The notes below the pieces were generated by a model that was not told the DNA's origin, searched no databases, and was given only the letters and a program-made list of their open reading frames with translations. Positions 12,101-20,822 of a DNA stretch of 64,000 bases are shown one piece after another (position 1 is the first letter of the stretch; the number at the start of each line of letters is the position of its first letter). The stretch covers positions 2,640,001-2,704,000 of the forward strand of contig BRXU01000014.1 in the NCBI GenBank assembly GCA_030267565.1, given 5' to 3'. Position numbers and translations under genes: made by a program. The DNA comes from Pleodorina starrii (taxonomy: Eukaryota; Chlorophyta; Chlorophyceae; Chlamydomonadales; Volvocaceae).

Positions 12101-13614
12101 GGACTGGGTGGCTCAGGTGATGGTGGCTGAGGGCTTGGTGGCTGAGGAGAGGGTGGCTGAGGGCTGGGTGGCTCGGGTGAAGGTGGTTGAGGGCTGGGTG
12201 GCTCAGGTGAAGGTGGTTGAGGGCTTGGTGGCTCGGGTGAAGGCGGCTGAGGGCTTGGTGGCTGAGGAGAGGATGGTTGAGGGCTGGGTGGCTCGGGTGA
12301 AGGTGGTTGAGGGCTGGGTGGCTCAGGTGAAGGCGGTTGAGGACTGGGTGGCTCAGGTGATGGTGGCTGAGGGCTTGGTGGCTGAGGAGAGGGTGGCTGA
12401 GGGCTTGGTGGCTCAGGTGAAGGTGGTTGAGGGCTTGGTAGCTGAGGAGAGGATGGTTGAGGGCTGGGTGGCTGAGGAGAGGGTGGTTGAGGGCTGGGTG
12501 GCTGAGGAGAGGGTGGCTGAGGGCTTGGTGGCTCGGGTGATGGCGGTTGAGGGCTGGGTGGCTCGGGTGAAGGCGGTTGAGGGCTGGGTGGCTCGGGTGA
12601 AGGCGGTTGAGGGCTTGGTGGCAATGGTGAAGGCGGTTGAGGGCTGGGTGGCTCGGGTGATGGCGGTTGAGGGCTTGGTGGCTCGGGTGAAGGCGGTTGA
12701 GGGCTGGGTGGCTCGGGTGAAGGCGGTTGAGGGCTGTGTGGCTCGGGTGAAGGCGGTTGAGGGCTGGGTGGCTCGGGTGAAGGCGGTTGAGGGCTTGGTG
12801 GCTCGGGTGAAGGCGGTTGAGGGCTGGGTGGCTCGGGTGAAGGCGGTTGAGGGCTGGGTGGCTCGGGTGATGGCGGTTGTGGGCTTGGTGGCAATGGTGA
12901 AGGCGGTTGAGGGCTTGGTGGCTCGGGTGATGGCGGTTGAGGGCTGGGTGGCTCGGGTGAAGGCGGTTGAGGGCTTGGTGGCTCGGGTGAAGGCGGTTGT
13001 GGGCTTGGTGGCTCGGGTGAAGGCGGTTGAGGGCTGGGTGGCTCGGGTGAAGGCGGTTGAGGGCTGGGTGGCTCGGGTGAAGGCGGTTGAGGGCTGGGTG
13101 GCTCGGGTGAAGGCGGTTGAGGGCTGGGTGGCAATGGTGAAGGCGGTTGAGGGCTGGGTGGATGGGGAGAGGGTGGTTCAGGGCTAGGTGGCAGCGGTGA
13201 TGGTGGAGATGGGGGAAGTGGTGACGGCGGTGGTCTTGGTGGTAGTGGAGGTGGTGGCGGGGCTGGCGGGATCGGGGGAGGTGGCACTGGGGGTGATGGT
13301 GGCGGGCTGGGAGGATTTGGCGGCAGGGGTGAGGGAGGAGGGCTAGGCGGCGGGGATGGCCTTGGCGGAGGCCTGGGCGGAGCGGGGCTTGGGGGCATGG
13401 GCGGCGGCGACGGGCTGGGAGGTTGAGGTGGGCTTGGGGGTGGGGGCGGCGGGTTGGGCGGGGGTGGCGGGTTGGGGGATGGCGGCGGCGGGCTGGGTGG
13501 TGGGGGGCTTGGCGGCAGCGGTGGCGGCGACGGCGGCAATGGTGGGGATGGTGGACTAGGCGGACTCGGCGGGGCAGCCCACATGTACCCCACCATGCGA
13601 GCTGCATCGATCAC
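2498..13614 (-). CDS. Giant proline-rich receptor-like protein: SPPP ectodomain, transmembrane helix, long cytoplasmic tail
   Basis: Four exons joined in phase 0: 13614-8338, 8030-7479, 6653-6228 and 5920-2498 (about 3,225 residues). Exon 1 begins after the acceptor CCGCCATCAG. It encodes about 1,700 residues of [14 protein letters not shown] repeats of the volvocine hydroxyproline-rich matrix type, then a globular stretch with N-glycosylation sequons (NST, NIT) that continues into exon 2 (NLT, NTT, NGT, NFS). Exon 3 carries one transmembrane helix ([20 protein letters not shown]...) followed by RRRRR, so the last exon should be cytoplasmic. That tail of about 1,140 residues is low complexity (poly-Ala, poly-Gly, poly-Gln, Ser/Pro) and has no kinase or other domain I recognise. 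There is no start or signal peptide near 13.6 kb; they are probably supplied by the exons at 18402-20822. An N-terminal anchor in the matrix with a signalling tail is inference. Confidence 0.75.
6961..7472. mobile_element. Non-autonomous MITE-like element in an intron
   Basis: Perfect 14-bp terminal inverted repeats, AGTGTTCGTATCTT at 6961-6974 and its complement at 7458-7471, bound about 512 bp. A direct repeat CCGTACCTC flanks it (6952-6960 and 7473-7481), looking like a 9-bp target-site duplication. The inside is built of palindromes, including the perfect 20-mer GTTCGTCCGGCCGGACGAAC at 7071-7090 and again at 7380-7399, plus a GC-rich palindrome at 7181-7226. There is no transposase frame. 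It occupies most of the intron 7478-6654. Confidence 0.7.
7175..7227. repeat. GC-rich palindromic repeat, copy 1
   Basis: A block with arms GGGCGGGGCCCC / GGGGCCCCGCCC around an inner AGCGCGAAGCGC core. The same block in the opposite orientation lies at 18304-18353, identical over about 48 bp. It resembles the short GC-rich palindromes reported to be common in volvocine organelle and nuclear DNA (inference from type, not from a match). Confidence 0.8.
8640..10930. repeat. 72-bp coding minisatellite, about 32 copies
   Basis: A 72-bp unit recurs head to tail with a few substitutions per copy. On the - strand it encodes a 24-residue repeat of the form [24 protein letters not shown]. Unit length is a multiple of three, so copy-number change keeps the frame. 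The + strand is also open (Gly-rich), which is a by-product of the triplet repeat. Confidence 0.9.
11040..13190. repeat. 15/30-bp coding minisatellite encoding [10 protein letters not shown]
   Basis: Roughly 70 copies of a 30-bp dimeric unit give alternating SPQPP and SPEPP pentapeptides on the - strand. The Glu version adds a regular acidic residue. Distinct interspersed units ([16 protein letters not shown]) mark an internal duplication at 11107-11814. Confidence 0.9.
11107..11814. repeat. 375-bp segmental duplication inside the proline-rich exon
   Basis: The stretch 11107-11439 recurs at 11482-11814 with no difference that I could find (offset 375 bp, 125 codons). It includes rare units ([21 protein letters not shown]) that occur nowhere else in the array, so it is a recent block duplication rather than chance similarity between simple repeats. 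Confidence 0.85.
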
Positions 13615-13909
13615 CTGATGGCGGAGGAGGTCACCAAAGTAGGAACAGCAGCGTGGGTGCATCAGATGTGACATACACATGTACATATGACGCAGGGTGA
13701 TTAGTAAGGGCGGCTTACTGTACGGCTATCATGAACACCAGCACGACTACCCATGACGCAAAACTGGTCGTTACGAATCTGTCTTACTCGTCTTACTCGG
13801 CCAACTGCCGGACAAGGGGTTGGTGTCGGCTTCCTTGAAGCCGGAAAAAGGGCGGGGCCCCACTAAATCCGTACGGGTTAAGTTGAGTGCTAGGGCAGCG
13901 AGGGCGTGA

Positions 13910-14185
13910 AGTGTGAGAGTGTCGACATTCCTGCTGATAGACAGCCAGAGCTGTTTCCCGAAATGCCTGCTAGCCGAGTCGTTAGCAAGGCCTGCCGGCG
14001 CCGCGCGAAGCGCGTCATCCCGTCGGGTGCATGAGCGCATGTGCGCATCGACCGAAATACGGCATTTCCAAAGCGAGCGGCGAGGGCGCCAACTGTGAGA
14101 GTGTCGACATTCCTGCTGATAGGCAGCCAGAGCTTTATAGCTGAAATGCCTGCGGCTTCAGCAATCCGACCCATGTTTAGCATCG
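13910..14185. repeat. 183-bp-spaced direct repeat
   Basis: The sequence starting GTGAGAGTGTCGACATTCCT at about 13913 recurs at about 14096, with near-identical continuation (CTGCTGATAGRCAGCCAGAG) and a diverged tail containing GAAATGCCTG. It looks like two diverged units of a tandem or dispersed repeat. Confidence 0.75.
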
Positions 14186-14940
14186 CACCGTCTCGGCACT
14201 GTGCAACTCTGCGCATTGGCTGAAGTTACATGACAGTAGACATGGAGTGTATGGAGTGTATCATTTACACATCACGCAGGCTGACTTGCCAATAGAAGGA
14301 CAGCGGAACTGTTTGCGAGGGTTGCGACGACGTGCAGTTGCCGACGAGAGTGCACAGGCTTCGCTACTGAGGTATTCACCGTAGAGGAGGCTTGACTGCT
14401 TTAACATTAGGACAGGGAACGTAGAAGTCCATCCCCTAGGTTGCCGACTGGACTTGTTGGGCGGCCCGCAGAAGACCGCTGCATCGTGCGTGCATTGGCG
14501 GCTTGGCGTCCAACAACCAGCAGTTGGCCCCTCATGGTTTGCTCCTTGCAACCTTTGTAATAGTAATATGCGTCAAGACGATCGGACCGGCAAGCAGAGC
14601 TGCTGTGGTGTGGTCGCGGGAAGAATGTTCGCAATGCAAACATAGTTTGTTGCCGAAACGAAGATTCATTTCACGCCGTCATGTCAGAATTCCACTTTGA
14701 GGAACGATGAATCTTCTGGAATTAATTATAGGCCGAGAGGTGTTGGTTTGACCTCGGCCTCGGTCCATGGAGACTGCCAAACTGGTTGGGTTCCTAAACG
14801 AGGTTGGGTTCCAATAATAAATTTACCGTGCAATAAAGAATGTAATCTTTTACTTATGCAGCCTTTCCGATGGCCGAGATTCTTGACTTCCCCTATTACT
14901 TCACATACACGCATGCACGCACGGACATGGGCAATCCTAC

Positions 14941-17330
14941 AAGCGCGCGCCCTGTGGGCCGCGGGCTGCCGTAGCGCCCCTTGCGGATGCGGACGCGACG
15001 CGACGCGACGCGACGCGACGCTCCATTATGATTCGCTACGCAATGCTATGCTATACTACGCTATGCTAGGCTACATGACGCGATGCGACGCTACACCATG
15101 TTACGTGACGCGACGTGATGCTATGCTATGCCCCGCGATGCTCTACGCTACGCTCCGCTACGCTCCATTACGATCCGCTACGCTACGCTACGCTACGCTA
15201 CGCTACGCTACGCTACGCTACATGATGCGACGACACGACGTCGTGTTGCGTTGTGTAGCATTGCAATGCGATCGTGCATGCTGCGCTGCACTACACGATG
15301 CGACGCGACGGTACGCGACACGACGTGACACGACACGACGTGACACGACACGACGTGATGTGATGGGCGCTACGCTACGCTACGCTACGCGGCGGCGAGC
15401 GGCAACGAATAACGAGCGGCGACGACGCGAGCCGCGACGAGCCGCGACCAGCGGCGACTAACTTTGAGCCAAGCGCAGCGGTTTACTACGTTACGCTACG
15501 AAACGCTACGGTCCGCTACATACACTCCGAAAATGCGATCGTGCACGCTTTGCTATAACCGAGCGCAGCGGAGCGCGTGCGACTTTAATTGCCGATTAGC
15601 GTTAAAGCGATGAAACTGAGCGAGCGAGCGAACGAGCGAGCGAGCGAGCGACAGTGCAGCAAAGCGCAGCAGAACGTATCGGAGCGCTGCGCAGGCGCGC
15701 ACGACTTTAATCGCCGACACGACGCGACGCTATGCTTCGCGATACGTTCCGCTAAGCTTCGTTACGATCCGCTACGCAACGCTATGCAGCGCTCCGCTAC
15801 ACTACGAGGGTGATATATCTATATGCGAACACTACATTCCGCGATGCAAACTAAATTTACGCACTTTACGCGTCGAGGTTTCGGAGCCGAGCAATTCTAC
15901 TTCACGATAGCAATACGATTCACATCGCGCCGCCATGTCACAATTCCATCATTAAAATGTTGACAGCGATTGCGATGATTTCCAGGCGCGGAGGCGCTCA
16001 TGCGACTTCGGCCGCGATCAGCGAAAACTAGCACAAATTTTAACATGCATGGACATACGTACGGATGCATATCTTGCAATATAGAATGCAATACGGTATG
16101 AGAAATGCCGAAACGAAAAGCGAAAAGCCACAAAAAAGGCATTACATCGCACGTACTACTACGGACGGACATTCCAGTCGGGTAAGTCCTCCGCTTCTCT
16201 AGCTACGCTAGAGGCGCTACGGCTACAAGCGCGCGCCCTGTGGGCCGCGGGCTGCCGTAGCGCCCCTTGCGGATGCGGACGCGACCCGACGCGACGCGAC
16301 ACGACGCGACGCGTCGCGACGCAACGCGGCGCGACGTTACACTACGTTACGTAACGCTATGCTACGCTGTGCTATGCTCCACGCTGCGCTCCGCTATGCT
16401 CCATTACGATTCGCTATGCAACGCTATGCTACGCTACGCTACGTTAGGCTACATGACACGACGACTCGACGTGACACGACGCGACACGACGCGACGCGAC
16501 GTCACGTGACACGATGCGACGCAACGCGACACGACGCGACGCGACGCGACATGATGCTACACTACACCATGGTCCGCGAAAAGGCGCGTGCGCGACTTCA
16601 ATCGTGCACGTCGAAATGCGATAGTGCACGCTGCGCTATATTATGGTACGCGACGTGATGCTGCACTACGTTACGTGATGCGACGTTACGCTATGCTACG
16701 CTCCGCTATGCTCCATTACGATCCGCTGTACAACGCTATGCTACGCTACACTACGCTACGCTCTATGATGCGACGCGACGCGACGCGACACGATGCAACG
16801 TGACGCGACGCGACGCGACGCGACGCTGCACTACGTGACGTGACGCGACGTGACGCTATGCTACGCTCCGTTATGCTCCACGCTACGCTCCGCTATGCTC
16901 CATTACGATCCGCTACGCAACGTTATGCTACACGACGCTACGCTAGGCTACATGACGCGACGACGCGACGTCGTGTTGCGTTGCGTAGCATTGCAATGCG
17001 ATCGTGCATGTTGCGCTGCACTACACGACGCGACGCGACCGACGCTACACTACACTATGCTCCGCGAGAACGCACGTGCGCGACTTCAATCGTGCACGTT
17101 GAAATGTGACGTGCGATTTACGATCGTGCACGCTGCACTACACTATGGTACGCAACGTGATGCTACAGTACGCTATGCTGCGCTACACTACGCTACGCTA
17201 CGCTACGCTACAATTCACTATGCTAGTCTCCGCTTCGCTACAGTCCGCTGTGCTGCACGCTGTGCTGCACTATGCTTCGCGACGCTAGCCGAGCACAGCA
17301 GAGTGGAACATAGCCGAGCGAGCGACAGCG
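14941..17330. repeat. Degenerate pentanucleotide satellite (CGACG / CTACG family)
   Basis: About 2.4 kb of imperfect 5-bp repeats (CGACG, CTACG, TGACA, CTATG, CTCCG). A higher-order block of the type CTCCGCTATGCTCCATTACG followed by ATCCGCTACGCAACGCTATG recurs near 15030, 15150, 15760, 16390, 16700 and 16890. Each half begins with the same 60-bp GC-rich leader (14941-15000 and 16226-16288). Confidence 0.85.
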
Positions 17331-18306
17331 CAGCAAAGCGCAGCAGAACGTAGCGGAGCGCTGCGCAAGCACGCACGACTTAGCGCGCACGACTCCGCGA
17401 TACGCTCCGCTATGCTTCCTTACGATGAGCGAGCGAGTGACAGCGCAGCGAAGCACAGCGAGCTGCATCGCGCGGACTGTCGCCGAGCGAACGCGCGAGC
17501 GATGTACTTGCGCACTTTACGTGGCGAGGTTTCGGAGCCGAGCAATTCTACTTTCACGATAGCAATACGATTTACATCGAGCGCAACGTAGTGCAGGCGC
17601 GCGCGACTTTAATCGCTGACTCGCGTTAAATGATCAAACCGAGCGAGCGAGCGATAAACCTGCGCACTTTACGCGTTGGGGTTTCGGAACTGAGCAGTAC
17701 GATTCACATCGCGCCGCCATGTCACAATTCCATTATATTACTTTTGACAGCGATTGCGATGGTTTTTACGCGCGAAGGCGTTCATGCGACTTCGGCCGCG
17801 ATCAGCATAGCGTACCGCGACTTGCGACTTGCGTCGAAAATGCGTTCAGCGACTGACTTTCACAAGACTAACGCCTACATAAATGATATGTATGATATAT
17901 CTAAATGCGTAAAGCACATTTCGCGACGCAAACTAAATGTACGCACTTTACGCGTCGGGGTTTCGGAGCCGAGCAATTCTACTTCACGATAGCAATACGA
18001 TTCACATCGCGCCGCCATGTCACAATTCCACTATAAAATATTTGACAGCGATTGCGATGATTTCTATGCGCGGAAACGTCGATGCGACTTCGGCCGCGAT
18101 CAGCGGAAACTAGCACAAACTTAAAAATGGCTGAACATGCGTACGGATGCATATCCTGCAATATAGAATGTAATATGCGATGAGAAATGCCGAAACGAAA
18201 AGCGAAAAGCCAAAAAAAAGACATTACACCGGACTACTACCACGGACACCATTTCAGCGGGGTAAGGCCTCCGCTTCTCTAGCTATGCTAGAGGCGCTAC
18301 GGCTAC
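15841..18306. repeat. Three copies of a 0.3-0.4-kb AT-richer element
   Basis: Near-identical segments at about 15841-16226 and 17930-18306, with a shorter, more diverged copy at 17513-17812. Shared landmarks are GGAGCCGAGCAATTCTACTT, GCGCCGCCATGTCACAATTC and ACTTCGGCCGCGATCAGC; the two full copies end in TCTAGCTA-GCTAGAGGCGCTAC. Each full copy is followed by a GC-rich palindromic block. The layout suggests tandemly amplified transposon debris. Confidence 0.8.
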
Positions 18307-18353
18307 AGGGCGGGGCCCCCCTGGGCGCTTCGCGCTGGGGCCCCGCCCAAAAA
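18304..18353. repeat. GC-rich palindromic repeat, copy 2
   Basis: Reverse-complement copy of the block at 7175-7227, identical for about 48 bp including the short T-run side. It sits at the edge of the 17930-18306 repeat element. A partial copy of one arm (GGGCGGGGCCCC) occurs at about 13851. Confidence 0.8.
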
Positions 18354-18401
18354 TGTTGGCTACACCACACTAAGGAGGATCTGGGGGCAGCAGGGCTCTA
18401 C

Positions 18402-20822
18402 AGATGTGGAAATTGTGATGGAATGAACACGCTGCAGTCCGGATGAGGGATGACCAACGGTCATGCCACCCCAGTGGAAGCAGCACCAGGACTGGCAAGG
18501 AAAAACCGCCGTACTGCCGTACCTTCCAGTTGGCGCCCCCCATGATGTTGTCGCCGATGTTGAAGGTCATACCGCTGACGTACGGCAGCACACCCGTGAA
18601 GCTGCAAGAGAACCTGAATGCCAACGAATCATCAACGGCCAAACAACCAGCAGCAAATGCGCCCGCAGTCAAGGCACGACATTGTAAACAGTGTTTGGGG
18701 TAGATGGTGCAGAACCCATGCGTGTGCATGGAGGTGGCGATGGCGGCAGGTGGTCGGCACTTGAGGGCTGGGGCTTGGCAGGCGCGTGGCGCACATCCAC
18801 AACTCCGGGCTAGGCATGCACCAAAAAACATGATTATGGGGGCCACGGCGACAGAGGCACAATCTGTGTGCAGAGTGCAATCCGGTGCTATCAACATTTT
18901 CCCATGCGCCGCTCGTTTAGGAAAACACCCGCGCCCAAGGCCCAACCCAACACCCACTGCCACCCGGATGCATTGCTACCTTCGATATTCCCGCCCAAAC
19001 AGGAAAAACAGGCGGACTTGTCACGAGGGTGTACGGCAGACCCGAACTGCCCTAAGCGCCCCTCCACTCAGTCAGTCGTGCTCTTACCAGTATGTCGCAT
19101 TCCCTTGGCAACCGGAATCCGTACAATTCTGTTGCGGACACGCAGTCGCCACAGTAGTTCCGTTGTGCAGTTGGAGAGTCAGGTTCGCCCCGATGTAGCC
19201 TTGCTGCGAGGTCGGCAGTGTGGCGGCACAGGAGCAGCACAGAAGCGACATCCGCGAAAGCCTCAGTCAGGTAATAGCGGCATGACGTGCATCTTTGCAG
19301 GCGCGGCTGTCACGGACTGCTGCCTTAGCCGGGAAGGTGCTAGCCAGGCAGGTGCTACCGAGCGAGGTGGGGGAATGGTTTTGGTCTACGGCAGACCTCG
19401 GAGGCGGTGCTGGGTGCCGTGGCAGGTGGCACGAGCCAGCGCAGGGCGGTCCGCCGCTGCACTTGTTCAGAACTCGTAGAGCATCTTTTGAGATGGCAGT
19501 TGCGTACTCTCAGTCGGTCGGGGGCATGCGGGCCCGGCCCCCACGGTACCTTACAACCGTAGTATTCGCGGCGCTGCCTGCCTGGTCGAGGGGCCCCTGC
19601 CCGGCGTGTAGGAGGCCGCGCGCTCCGGGGCGGCAACCCCCGTATCGCCAACGCAGCCGGGTGCCATCGCTGCGTGCTTTGATACCGTTTTCAGAAGCGC
19701 AGTTCCGTTCCTCCCCGTCCTAGTCCTCGGAGCCCACCTGACAACTGACGAGGAAGAGGCCGACCTCGGATGCAAAGAGGGGCGTGCTAAATGTGACGGC
19801 CACGGCTCCGGTGGAGGCCCGGTTGATTGAGTACCTGGGAGGAACACGGGCAGGCAGGCAGGTAGGCAGGTAGGCACGTAGGCAGTTAGGCAGGTAAGCA
19901 GGTAGGCAGGTAAGCAGGTAGGTAGTCAGGCAGGTAGATGGGCAGTGGAAATGTGCAAAACGATGCGCCTCCAAAAGAGGCCGCGATTAGGGGATGGAGG
20001 GGGCGCTGGTGACGCGTGGGCCCCGGGGGCCATGCAGACTTGGCCACGGAGGACCAGATGGCCGTCCGGCGCAATGCACACTGCACTGCCTTCAGGCAGC
20101 TGTAGGGCAGACACGCGCACCGCGTGGACACAGCAGTCCTTAAGCACGCAGATCGGGCCTCAGATGAACGCAGTGACGCACTCCAGGGATTGCCTATGTA
20201 GTACAATGTGATCCCACATCGTCCATCGAGCAGCAGCACATGATGCATACAGATTGCACGTACCTAGGATAGATCACTAATAACGATTCCGTGTGGAAAA
20301 TAAGCACTACAGCGGACCGTGGCCCCCTTGAGGCAGCTAGAAACAGAAAGCCGCAGGATTTGGGTCGCATCTCAGGCAAGAGATCGCGTGCGTGGCGACC
20401 TGTCGTGGGGCCAGGTGCCTTTCCTACGCGGCGCGTGTTCGTACCCCGACCGATGTCCCCCTTGGGTCCTTTCGCCCGGGTCGCCTCGGTTACTTCGCGA
20501 CGGTTCTTCTTTGCTTCCCCACTCACAGTGTGTTGGCCTGCGATGTGGCGTCTTGGGCACCAGCGGGGATGCAGGCGGCGCCTTCCACGTAATAAGGGTA
20601 TCCGGAGAGGTCGCCCTTGAGTGACGTGGCGGTGTAGGTACTGAGCGACGCATAGACGGTGGTGGGCGGGTCCACGCAGCTGTAGGTCTGCACACTCGGG
20701 CCCGTCCACGTGCCATTAACGCAGCCCTCAGCATTTACTGACTGCGCGCTGCTCAGTAGAAGCGCGAGCGCGATCACGGCGACAGGCGCCACATGGCTGC
20801 GCGAGACGGACTTGGCACGCAT
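18402..20822 (-). CDS. Secreted/ectodomain N-terminal exons, probably the 5' end of the giant receptor-like gene
   Basis: Six exons: 20822-20527, 20193-20014 (3' edge uncertain), 19834-19738, 19203-19088, 18601-18523 and 18431-18402. Phases agree at every junction (2,2,0,2,0) and the last ends in phase 0, matching the SPPP exon at 13614. The start ATG opens a signal peptide (core APVAVIALALLLSS, likely cleavage after VNA). About 266 residues follow with many Cys and sequons (NGT, NLT, NCT, NAT). Two half-domains seem related: VAVTFSTPLFASEVGLFL ends exon 3, and HSITISTS joined to [12 protein letters not shown] (first residues of the SPPP exon) would end the second, which argues for one gene. 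Exon 2 as modelled contains an in-frame TGA at 20162-20160. The domain family is not recognised. Confidence 0.6.
19850..19945. repeat. GGCAGGTA-type short tandem repeat in an intron
   Basis: About 12 imperfect copies of an 8-base GGCAGGTA/AGCAGGTA unit lie in the intron before the exon starting at 19834. On the transcript strand they read as CTACCTGC repeats that enrich pyrimidines upstream of the acceptor TTCCTCCCAG. Confidence 0.8.

Larger units (their letters stand above)
13615..18401 (-). other. Probable 4.8-kb repeat-filled intron of the giant gene
   Basis: The proposed donor is TCT|GTAGAG at 18402/18401 and the acceptor CCATCAG at 13617-13615; both sides are phase 0. The interval holds a 183-bp direct repeat, a degenerate CGACG/CTACG satellite, three copies of a 0.4-kb AT-richer element and a GC palindrome, and no exon-like sequence. 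If the two flanking coding blocks are separate genes this would be intergenic. Confidence 0.55.

Noticed and set aside
11208..13187. Long Val/Glu/Arg-rich + strand frames
   Set aside because: Shadow of the 30-bp [10 protein letters not shown] repeat on the opposite strand; no start context, no domain.
8640..13190. CRISPR-like regular arrays
   Set aside because: Units are contiguous with no unique spacers, lie in a coding exon, and the genome is eukaryotic.
14941..17353. Thr/Arg/Met/Tyr-rich frames in the pentamer satellite
   Set aside because: Simple-sequence translation; no codon bias or domains.
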